Assembly: GCA_947463665.1 (NCBI GenBank)
Contig: CANHUD010000012.1
Coordinates: forward strand, 1-21,188
Source: Sphingobacteriales bacterium
GTDB lineage: Bacteria; Bacteroidota; Bacteroidia; Chitinophagales; Chitinophagaceae
Direction: 5' to 3'
Length of the DNA: 21,188 nucleotides
In this document: piece by piece, positions 1-6,481 of the stretch
How positions within the stretch are numbered: position 1 is the stretch's first letter
Layout: each line of letters begins with the position of its first letter
Translations under genes and position numbers: made by a program
The notes under the pieces: model-generated
Databases searched by the model: none
Seen by the model: the letters and a program-made list of their open reading frames with translations, nothing else
Told to the model about the DNA's origin: nothing

Positions 1-1
1 C

Positions 2-313
2 AAACTGCTGGAATTTGAAAGAAAAGGAGGTAATCCTGAGGAGAGATTCTTAGATAAACTTTTGCTATCCGCCTTGATTGAAGCAAGGAGTTGCGAACGG
101 TTCAAACGACTGAGTGAAGGATTGACAGACGAATATATGAGGGGGTTTTATCGAAAATTCATGGAGAGTGAAGCCGGTCATTATACTTTGTTCATTGAAC
201 TGGCAGAGCACTACTTACTTAAGGACCGCGTTCGAGCCCGCTGGCAGGAATGGCTTCGATACGAAGCTGAAGTTATGCAGGAACTTGAAATAAGAGGTGA
301 CCGGGTGCATTAA
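2..313 (+). CDS. miaE: MiaE-like tRNA hydroxylase, C-terminal part
   Basis: The reading frame is open from the window edge, so this is the 3' part of a longer gene, with about 103 codons visible. The protein resembles the C-terminal half of MiaE, the diiron monooxygenase that hydroxylates the isopentenyl side chain of ms2i6A at position 37 of tRNA. Visible landmarks are EARSCERF and, 30 residues on, ESEAGHYTLF, which supply the Glu and ExxH ligands expected of a ferritin-like four-helix diiron site. The stop TAA at 311-313 overlaps the stop codon of the convergent GSCFA gene by two bases, so the two genes share 4 nt. The first ATG-like codon inside the visible part (TTG at 62) is not the start, because the frame continues upstream without a stop. 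The N-terminal ligands lie outside the window and cannot be checked. Confidence 0.85.
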   Translation, partial: KLLEFERKGGNPEERFLDKLLLSALIEARSCERFKRLSEGLTDEYMRGFYRKFMESEAGHYTLFIELAEHYLLKDRVRARWQEWLRYEAEVMQELEIRGDRVH

Positions 314-1281
314 TCTGAAAAAAAATGGAGATCATGCTGCCAGTCAAGGAACGGCAACCTATGCTGTAAATCCCTTACCAATTCAAGGTTTTTTTGTCTG
401 AATTTCCGATGGGCTTCAGATGCTGGCTGAAATGCCTTATGCGCTTTAGCCGCATTAATTCTATTGATATCCGGGAAAAAAGTACGGCTCTTTTCATCGA
501 TACAAGCCAGTTGAAATTTCTCCCATATATAATCTGTAGCCAGATAATTAGGGTGTACCATATCTTCCGCGTAAAACCGGTAATCCCGGAGATCATCTAT
601 AATCAATTCATAAGACGGGAAATAATAAACACCCGGATACTTGTTCACTATTTCGTGAACTGACTGAATTAAAACGGCCTTACTCCAATTATTCTCTATA
701 TATCCATCTCTCAGATGTCGTACAGGACTGATGGTAAAAATAACACGCAAATTGGGATTAAATTTTTCGAGATTCTGTAACAGCTGCTCCATAGATTCCC
801 CGATTTCCGAAACAGATAACAGGGATTTTTTGAATTTATCGGTTGGAATCTTGTGGCAGTTGGCTACTACCTCTCCGTTTTCTCGGGAATAAACCCATGC
901 TGATCCAAGTGTCAGAATCAACCATCGGCTTTGCTGAAGGTGTTTGTGTGCTTTCTGGTTCGAGTGGTTCAGTGATTGCAAAACTTTATCCTGATTCTCA
1001 CCGGAGAATTGGCTATGGTGGTTCCAGGATTTCCAGAGGCCTTCGTGATAAAAGATATCCTCCGGGGTATAGTTTTTATTAGACAAAACGTTCTGCAAAG
1101 ATTGAACAATGCTAATCGGGTTGAAGAGAATTCCATAGGGATTTACTAGCGTCCGGAAATGATAGGCTGCCAGTTTTGCGCCCAGATTTTCAGAGAAACA
1201 AGAACCGCAAAGAAAAAGCAGATCATCGAGTTGAATCTGCTCCTTAAAAGGCTTTATTAAAAGTTCTTTCCTGAAATCCAT
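310..1281 (-). CDS. GSCFA-family protein (SGNH-hydrolase-like)
   Basis: This 323-residue protein belongs to the GSCFA family (Pfam PF08885), named for a conserved N-terminal motif that here reads GSCFSEN at residues 26-32. The family has no assigned biochemical role. The layout looks like an SGNH/GDSL hydrolase: Ser27 in GSCFS would be the block I nucleophile, TLGSAWVY and TISPVRHLRDG are central conserved blocks, and D240-M-V-H243 (in AEDMVHPNYLA) matches the C-terminal DxxH catalytic pair. No signal peptide is visible, so it is probably cytoplasmic. It is the last gene of a nudix - rlmB - GSCFA group, starting 6 nt after rlmB ends. An esterase or acyl/acetyl hydrolase role is inference; the family call is firm. 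Confidence 0.88.
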   Translation of the reverse strand: MDFRKELLIKPFKEQIQLDDLLFLCGSCFSENLGAKLAAYHFRTLVNPYGILFNPISIVQSLQNVLSNKNYTPEDIFYHEGLWKSWNHHSQFSGENQDKVLQSLNHSNQKAHKHLQQSRWLILTLGSAWVYSRENGEVVANCHKIPTDKFKKSLLSVSEIGESMEQLLQNLEKFNPNLRVIFTISPVRHLRDGYIENNWSKAVLIQSVHEIVNKYPGVYYFPSYELIIDDLRDYRFYAEDMVHPNYLATDYIWEKFQLACIDEKSRTFFPDINRINAAKAHKAFQPASEAHRKFRQKNLELVRDLQHRLPFLDWQHDLHFFSD

Positions 1282-1287
1282 ACTTTA

Positions 1288-2046
1288 CTATTGGATACGC
1301 TGTCTGAATGCCTCGTACATAATGATTCCGGTAGCAACGCTTACATTGAACGAGTCAAACTTCCCGGACATGGGTATGGTAAAAGTATGATCAGCTGCTT
1401 TACGAAGGAATGGTTGAACACCTTTGTCTTCACTACCCATGATGATGCAGACTGGAGTATTAAAATCCATTTCAGAAAGGTGCTCCCGGGCCTTCATTTC
1501 TGCGGTATAAACCTGTATTCCGTTAAGATGGAGTGTATCTACAGCCTTCAGTAAACTGTCAGTCCTGCAAACCTGTATGGAATTCAATGCGCCTGCAGAT
1601 GATTTCATAGCTTCTTCATTTAGCGCTCCTACTCCTTTATCTGGTATAATAATAGCCTGTGCCCCACAACAGAGAGCGGTACGGGCTATGGCACCAATAT
1701 TTCGAACATCGGTAATGCCATCCAGCATTATAAACAAAGGAGCTTCGCCGGAGGCAACAACATGATCGATAACCTGCTGAAGATCCAGATAGCTAACCAG
1801 TCCTGCTATGGCTATTACCCCCTGGTGATTGGCTCTCGTTAAACTGTTTAGTTTTTCTACTGGTACTGTGTTTACCGGAACATTTGCTTGCGTGGCATAT
1901 CTGCGAATGTCCAATATGCCCTCACCTGTTATATTCTTTTGAAGGAAGATCCGCTCCAATTGCCGACCAGAAGCTAGTGCCTCCAAAACCGGCTGACGTC
2001 CTATAATAAAGGTTTGTTTGGGTCTGCCCGAAACATTATTTCTCAA
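1288..2046 (-). CDS. rlmB: 23S rRNA (guanosine-2'-O-)-methyltransferase RlmB-like (TrmH/SpoU family)
   Basis: This 252-residue SPOUT-class methyltransferase would use SAM to 2'-O-methylate guanosine in 23S rRNA (G2251 in E. coli numbering). An N-terminal substrate-binding domain (GRQPVLEALASG near residue 17) precedes the trefoil-knot catalytic domain with its three motifs: LDGITDVRNIGAIARTA, IIMGSEDKGV, and IPMSGKFDSFNVSVATG. Length is close to the usual ~245. No in-frame ATG lies near the N-terminus. The best start is TTG at 2044-2046, which lies inside the last codons of the upstream nudix gene (11-nt overlap), suggesting translational coupling. RlmB versus a related TrmH-family enzyme cannot be fully settled by eye, but the length and N-terminal domain favour RlmB. 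Confidence 0.88.
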   Translation of the reverse strand: MRNNVSGRPKQTFIIGRQPVLEALASGRQLERIFLQKNITGEGILDIRRYATQANVPVNTVPVEKLNSLTRANHQGVIAIAGLVSYLDLQQVIDHVVASGEAPLFIMLDGITDVRNIGAIARTALCCGAQAIIIPDKGVGALNEEAMKSSAGALNSIQVCRTDSLLKAVDTLHLNGIQVYTAEMKAREHLSEMDFNTPVCIIMGSEDKGVQPFLRKAADHTFTIPMSGKFDSFNVSVATGIIMYEAFRQRIQ

Positions 2047-2581
2047 GAGTAAGTAATTTAGTTTTCAATAATCCAGCAACTGTCAGAGAGTCTGTTATTT
2101 CACCATTATTAATCATTTCAATTGCTTCATCTAAAGGTATTTTTCTTAAGATTAGTTCCTCTGTTTCTTCAGGCTCTGCTTCTCCAAACTCCAGTTCTGT
2201 AGCCAGGAAAACACATCCGAATTCATTTGTAACAGAGTTGGACAGGTGCATATCTAAAATACGTTGCCATGAATGCGCCTGTATTCCGGTTTCCTCTTTC
2301 AGTTCCCGTTTAGCGGATATAAGTAAATCTTCATGTTCAGGACTCCCACCTTCAGGGATTTCCCATGAATACTGATCTATCGTAAAACGATACTGGCCAA
2401 CCAGATAGACATTCTTTTCTGCGTCCAGGGCAACAATTCCTACCGCTCTGTTCTTAAAAAAAACTTTTCCGTATATACCTAAACCGCCTGTTGGATTGAT
2501 TACCTTATATTCTTTTAGATGAATCCAATTGTTATCGTAAATCTCTTTGTAACCTACTATTTTCCATGGATTTTTATGCAT
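2036..2581 (-). CDS. NUDIX hydrolase, ADP-ribose pyrophosphatase-like
   Basis: This 181-residue NUDIX hydrolase probably cleaves a nucleoside diphosphate-X such as ADP-ribose to AMP plus ribose 5-phosphate. The full Nudix box GX5EX7REUXEEXGU is present, beginning GGSPEHE and ending RELKEETGI. The N-terminus (NPWKIVGYKEIYDNNWI) is typical of the ADP-ribose pyrophosphatase group and supports the ATG at 2579-2581. It overlaps the start of rlmB by 11 nt and lies directly behind the metK terminator, whose T-tract ends about 10 nt before this start codon. No TAnnTTTG promoter is seen in that gap, so transcription may depend on readthrough from metK or on a promoter inside the 3' end of metK. Exact substrate is unknown. 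Confidence 0.88.
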   Translation of the reverse strand: MHKNPWKIVGYKEIYDNNWIHLKEYKVINPTGGLGIYGKVFFKNRAVGIVALDAEKNVYLVGQYRFTIDQYSWEIPEGGSPEHEDLLISAKRELKEETGIQAHSWQRILDMHLSNSVTNEFGCVFLATELEFGEAEPEETEELILRKIPLDEAIEMINNGEITDSLTVAGLLKTKLLTLEK

Positions 2582-2590
2582 ACGCTCTTA

Positions 2591-2616
2591 CAAAAAAGCC
2601 CCCGATAAAGGGGGCT
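2591..2616 (-). terminator. Rho-independent terminator of metK
   Basis: On the minus strand, AGCCCCC pairs with GGGGGCT (2597-2603 with 2610-2616; 7-bp GC-rich stem, 6-nt loop), followed by six T residues (2592-2597). It begins 6 nt after the metK stop codon and ends about 10 nt before the nudix start codon on the same strand. Confidence 0.85.
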
Positions 2617-2621
2617 CCGAT

Positions 2622-3914
2622 TTATTTTTTTGCTTTTACAGGTTTCTTTGTTTCAACCTTGATGCGAAAAGCTTTTCTTACTTTGTCCACATAATCGAGT
2701 TTTTCCCACGTAAACAATTCAACCTTCACTTTTTTTACTTTCTTATCAGAACTCTCAAACACTTTTTCTACAATCTGTGGTTCCCGCCCCATATGACCGT
2801 ATGCAGCAGTTTCACTATAAATAGGATTGCGAAGTTTGAGACGTGTCTCGATGGCATATGGACGCATATCAAATAATCTGTCTACGATTTGTGCAATTTG
2901 TCCATCATTCATGTTAACCTTAGCAGTGCCATAGGTATCAACGAAGATATTCATGGGTTTTGCAACACCGATCGCATACGAAACCTGCACCAGAATTTCG
3001 TCTGCAACGCCCGCAGCAACAAGGTTTTTGGCAATATGCCTGGCTGCATAGGCTGCACTTCTGTCGACCTTGGAAGGATCTTTTCCGCTGAAAGCACCAC
3101 CGCCATGGGCGCCCTTGCCCCCATAAGTATCTACAATAATTTTTCTTCCGGTTAGTCCGGTATCACCGTGTGGACCACCAATCACGAATTTTCCGGTTGG
3201 ATTTACGTGAAAAACAATTTTATCGTTAAACAGTTTCTGAACTTCTTTCTTACTTCTTGCCTTGACACGTGGAATCACGATATTGATCACGTCCTGCTTG
3301 ATTTTGGCGAGCATTTTATCATCCCTGTCAAAGGGGTCATGCTGAGTAGATACCACGATCGTGTCGATGCGAACCGGTTTGTCGTTGTCGTCATACTCAA
3401 TAGTCACCTGACTTTTTGCATCCGGGCGCAGGTAAGGCATTTTAGAATTCTTTTCTCTGCGAATGGCGGATAGCTCCTGGAGGATTTTATGTGCAAGGTC
3501 AAGTGCGAGCGGCATGTAATTGTCGGTTTCATTGGTCGCATAACCAAACATCATGCCCTGGTCACCGGCACCCTGATCTTCTTTCTTCTTGCGCTCTACT
3601 CCCTGGTTGATATCCGGAGACTGCTCGTGTATAGCGGATATAATACCACAGGAATTAGCCTCAAACATGTATTCGCCTTTGGTATACCCGATACGTTCGA
3701 TAACACCTCTTGCTATCTTTTGGACATCGAGATAAACAGCTGATTTTACTTCACCGGCGAGTACTACCTGACCGGTAGTAACGAGTGTTTCACAAGCAAC
3801 TTTTGATTGTGGATCCCAAGCAAGGAAGTTATCAATTAATGCATCGGAAATCTGGTCTGCAACTTTATCCGGGTGACCTTCAGAAACGGACTCTGATGTA
3901 AACAGGTATGGCAT
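2622..3914 (-). CDS. metK: S-adenosylmethionine synthase
   Basis: MetK makes S-adenosylmethionine from ATP and methionine; it is cytosolic, usually tetrameric, and Mg2+/K+ dependent. The protein starts MPYLFTSESVSEGHPDKVAD, carrying the N-terminal His/Asp of the ATP site. It continues with the signature GAGDQGMMFGYATNET and the P-loop-like GGGAFSGKDPSKVDRSAAY. At 430 residues it is longer than E. coli MetK (384). The excess lies partly in spacing and partly in a Lys/Val-rich C-terminal tail (KVETKKPVKAKK), and I believe this size is normal for Bacteroidota. It has its own promoter (-7 TATATTTG at 3939-3946) and a strong terminator just past the stop. The leader is too short to hold a SAM riboswitch. 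RlmB downstream and Pcm at the window end are SAM users. Confidence 0.98.
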   Translation of the reverse strand: MPYLFTSESVSEGHPDKVADQISDALIDNFLAWDPQSKVACETLVTTGQVVLAGEVKSAVYLDVQKIARGVIERIGYTKGEYMFEANSCGIISAIHEQSPDINQGVERKKKEDQGAGDQGMMFGYATNETDNYMPLALDLAHKILQELSAIRREKNSKMPYLRPDAKSQVTIEYDDNDKPVRIDTIVVSTQHDPFDRDDKMLAKIKQDVINIVIPRVKARSKKEVQKLFNDKIVFHVNPTGKFVIGGPHGDTGLTGRKIIVDTYGGKGAHGGGAFSGKDPSKVDRSAAYAARHIAKNLVAAGVADEILVQVSYAIGVAKPMNIFVDTYGTAKVNMNDGQIAQIVDRLFDMRPYAIETRLKLRNPIYSETAAYGHMGREPQIVEKVFESSDKKVKKVKVELFTWEKLDYVDKVRKAFRIKVETKKPVKAKK

Positions 3915-3938
3915 AATGGGTTAGTTTGATAGTTCTGA

Positions 3939-3946
3939 CAAATATA
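3939..3946 (-). promoter_or_regulatory. metK promoter -7 element overlapping a 12-bp palindrome
   Basis: The minus strand reads TATATTTG, an exact match to the Bacteroidota -7 consensus TAnnTTTG, 25 nt before the metK ATG, giving a leader of roughly 18 nt. The -33 TTG is poorly matched (TTC). The perfect palindrome ATATACGTATAT (3942-3953) overlaps this element and could be an operator or simply AT-rich sequence. Confidence 0.6.
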
Positions 3947-3955
3947 CGTATATGA

Positions 3956-5392
3956 CTAAATTTTAGAATACACTATTCTCAAATACATTTTTTGTGGCGA
4001 ACGATTGTTCCCTCCTCCGAGTTTAACTCTTCCTCTGGCTAGATTATTCAAGCCTGTAAAAATGAAAGGATTGTCATATCGAATCAGATAGGGAGCAGAT
4101 AAATGGAGGGTAGAATTGCTTTCGTTGCGTGTAATTATATTTTGTACGTGTCTGGTCAGATTAAATTTATATTCAGCATTTATGGTTCCGGAGGGACCGG
4201 TGATTTTTCTGCGATTCCCGCCAAAAAAAGGAGGTTGATAGGAACCATCCGGGAAGGCGTCAAATAAAAAAGGCTGGTTTATTTTTTTAACTGAATCAAA
4301 AAAATCGAGATATAGGAATTCGGGACCTGTAAAAACATCGTCATTTTGTCCTGTAGTTGGAACCTGTGTCATTACAAGTTGTGCTATGTGAACTACCACA
4401 TTACCTTTTGCTGTTTTGAATCCATTCAAAGAAGGAATTTTTACTGTGGCATAAGTGCCGGGTGTGGCCTGAATGTACACAAGGCTGTCAGATCCGGGTG
4501 CTGTTGCAGATAAAACTTCCGAACCATTGTATTGTCTTCTGATCTGGTTAGCGAATCCGGTTCCCAGCGTATAGCCAAAGGATGCATAGGTTGTATCTCT
4601 TTTACCCAGTGAGTCATACCTGTAATAAACACGTATATGGCTGTTGGAATCAGAAAGATTGAAACCCATTAAGGCATTTGCGGAACTGTTTGTTGGATCA
4701 GGAACTACAGCTAGACCAGGAAGAAATCTCTTGAAGAGTGAGTCATTATTGAATGGCTTTCCTGCAGCAGAGTCGAGTAACAACAACTGCTGTCCCAGCT
4801 GGTTATCCAGTCTGATTCTCAGTTGATTGGCTACTTTCCTTCTGAAAACAGGAACAGAATCATTTAATTCCGAAGGTGAAAAAGTTCTGGAACCTACTAA
4901 TTGGTTATAAGGTATGGCATCATTAATACTGTATGCAGAGTCTAGCCTTGGAGTCGTTTGTAACAAGTGAACATTGAATTTTTGAAAACGGTTGGTATCA
5001 CCGGCAACAAAACCACTCCAGCTTAAGGAAAGAACCACGGAATCCAGATAAAGACTGTCAGTCACCTGATAGGAATATGGAAATGTGGCCGGTCTGAAAT
5101 GAAAAAATAACGAACCAGTAGTTTTTCCAAACTGAGGGTCATCGTTTATCTGTCCTGCCAGTAACAAAGGAACACCGCCCGAAGAGGTCTGGGTCAGGCG
5201 CGGGGCAGTTGAGTCCGGAAAAATAAAATTATCGGTAATGACTTCCAGCGTAGTATCAAATGTATTGATGTTGTCAACAGCAGGAATAAGCTCCGTACCA
5301 ATTTCAGTACTTCTTATTTTGGTACATCCTATGGCCAGAACGGACAAAACTAAACTAAACGATAATGATCTACATATCAGATTCCTGTTCAC
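3956..5392 (-). CDS. DUF4270 family lipoprotein
   Basis: This 478-residue protein matches the DUF4270 family, found in Bacteroidota and of unknown function. Residues 1-23 form a lipoprotein signal peptide: a short Arg-containing N-region, a hydrophobic core SFSLVLSVLAIG, then Cys23 as the lipidation site. Mature segments such as TKIRSTEIGTELIP just after the Cys and LLAGQINDDPQFGKTTGSLF are characteristic of the family. The remainder is Ser/Asn/Asp-rich, beta-type sequence without further membrane segments, consistent with a surface or periplasmic lipoprotein anchored in the outer membrane. It follows the GT5-like half glycosyltransferase by 23 nt on the same strand with no terminator between them, so the two are probably co-transcribed. 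That linkage hints at a shared envelope function, but none is established. Confidence 0.88.
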   Translation of the reverse strand: MNRNLICRSLSFSLVLSVLAIGCTKIRSTEIGTELIPAVDNINTFDTTLEVITDNFIFPDSTAPRLTQTSSGGVPLLLAGQINDDPQFGKTTGSLFFHFRPATFPYSYQVTDSLYLDSVVLSLSWSGFVAGDTNRFQKFNVHLLQTTPRLDSAYSINDAIPYNQLVGSRTFSPSELNDSVPVFRRKVANQLRIRLDNQLGQQLLLLDSAAGKPFNNDSLFKRFLPGLAVVPDPTNSSANALMGFNLSDSNSHIRVYYRYDSLGKRDTTYASFGYTLGTGFANQIRRQYNGSEVLSATAPGSDSLVYIQATPGTYATVKIPSLNGFKTAKGNVVVHIAQLVMTQVPTTGQNDDVFTGPEFLYLDFFDSVKKINQPFLFDAFPDGSYQPPFFGGNRRKITGPSGTINAEYKFNLTRHVQNIITRNESNSTLHLSAPYLIRYDNPFIFTGLNNLARGRVKLGGGNNRSPQKMYLRIVYSKI

Positions 5393-5415
5393 CAGCTATT
5401 CATTTTCAGATTTCA

Positions 5416-6231
5416 CTACTTCTCAGCAAGGTCGCGATACAATTGTAAATACTCTGTTAAATCAGAGTCTGCCTGGAAGGGTATAACTTTCTTTCCCTTC
5501 ACTTTCCCGAATTCTTCAACGAGCTCCGGGCTGACATCCGGCGAACCAAAGGTTATGGCGTCTGCATAGTGTGCAGCACCTCTGAACAAAGCCGTATTAT
5601 CAGCCTTACGATATGGGTCAAGGTCTTTATCCTTAATGGAAGGACTTATATGAGCCGTTTTTATGAAATCTGTTCCCAGCGATTCAGAAAAAGTGTTTTG
5701 ACCGATTGTGTAAACGATTCGGCTGTTTCCAAAGACAGGTTCTTTTTTATAGACGGTTTTCAGGAACCCCGGGATCAGTCCGGTCATCCAGCCGGAAGCA
5801 TGTATGATATCCGGTGGCCAACCAAATTTCTTCACTGTTTCGAGCGCTCCTTTGCAAAAGAATACAGTTCTCAGCGCGTTATCATCAAACCAATGGTCGT
5901 TTTCGTCTGTGAAAACAAACTTACGCTTGAACATGTCCTCATTGTCTAGAAAATATACCTGCAAACGGGCGTTTGGAAGGGAGGCTACTTTAATTTGAAG
6001 AGGATAATCATCATTATCCACAGATACATTTATGCCTGATAAGCGTACTACCTCGTGTAAACGATGTCTTCTTTCGTTGATTACACCGAATCTCGGCATA
6101 ATGCATCGCACTTCAAAACCGTTGTCATTGGCTTTTATGGCCAGTTTACTGACTATCTCCGAGAATTCTGTCAGCTCGAGATAGGGCGACATTTCATTCG
6201 CAATGAACAAAATCCGTTTTTTTACTGTCAT
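5416..6231 (-). CDS. GT5-like half glycosyltransferase ('glycogen/starch synthase' family), probably non-canonical
   Basis: This 271-residue protein aligns with the N-terminal Rossmann domain of GT5 glycogen/starch synthases (PF08323): KKRILFIANEMSPYLELTEF at the N-terminus, VRCIMPRFG, and DIIHASGWMTGL. The C-terminal nucleotide-sugar domain (PF00534) is absent; complete glycogen synthases are about 470-500 residues. The KxGGL loop that binds ADP-glucose is replaced by ELTEFSEI, and HAHDW is replaced by HASGW. Glycogen synthase activity is therefore doubtful despite the usual automatic product name. A family of this length and sequence is, to my knowledge, common in Bacteroidota, so this is not a local truncation. 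It starts at ATG 6229-6231 behind a TACCTTTG promoter element and precedes the DUF4270 lipoprotein gene. Function is unknown. Confidence 0.82.
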   Translation of the reverse strand: MTVKKRILFIANEMSPYLELTEFSEIVSKLAIKANDNGFEVRCIMPRFGVINERRHRLHEVVRLSGINVSVDNDDYPLQIKVASLPNARLQVYFLDNEDMFKRKFVFTDENDHWFDDNALRTVFFCKGALETVKKFGWPPDIIHASGWMTGLIPGFLKTVYKKEPVFGNSRIVYTIGQNTFSESLGTDFIKTAHISPSIKDKDLDPYRKADNTALFRGAAHYADAITFGSPDVSPELVEEFGKVKGKKVIPFQADSDLTEYLQLYRDLAEK

Positions 6232-6481
6232 CTGCCGGCGGTAGTGTTATATAATATTACCTAAATGTTGGCAAAGGTAATGATTATTAGCGAGAGGGCA
6301 TTATCCTTTTTTATTTGGAAGCAGGTTGAAAGAGAGAAAATTTAATCAATTTAAATATTATATTTAATAATATGTATTAATATGATTATATTAATATTAT
6401 ACAAAATATTCCTTTTTAAGCGCTTGTAAACGAAATTCCTTTGTTGTTTTACAAAAATAGTTTTTAGTTACCTTAGCATTG
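6232..6481. other. AT-rich divergent spacer with short direct repeats
   Basis: This 250-bp gap separates the divergent GT5-like and flippase-like genes and holds no ORF. Positions 6340-6410 are almost pure A/T. Within them TATTAATAT occurs twice, at 6375-6383 and 6389-6397, 14 nt apart, flanked by TTTAATAATAT-like sequence able to form weak hairpins. The left edge carries the GT5-like promoter; the right edge carries possible plus-strand elements (TACCTTAG at 6469-6476, or TAGTTTTT at 6458-6465, with TTG at 6441-6446). No terminator or RNA gene is seen. Confidence 0.6.
6272..6279 (-). promoter_or_regulatory. Promoter -7 element for the GT5-like/DUF4270 pair
   Basis: The minus strand carries TACCTTTG, an exact TAnnTTTG match, 40 nt upstream of the ATG at 6231. 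At the right distance upstream there is only ATG instead of TTG, so the -33 box is weak. It is the only good match in the divergent spacer on this strand. Confidence 0.55.

Noticed and set aside
22..36. Perfect Shine-Dalgarno-like AAAGGAGGTAATCC near the window start
   Set aside because: It lies inside the miaE reading frame, no start codon follows at a usable distance, and other genes in the window do not use such sites. Probably coding coincidence.
3915..3955. Possible SAM riboswitch upstream of metK
   Set aside because: The gap is only 41 bp and the predicted leader about 18 nt, far too short for any known SAM riboswitch class.
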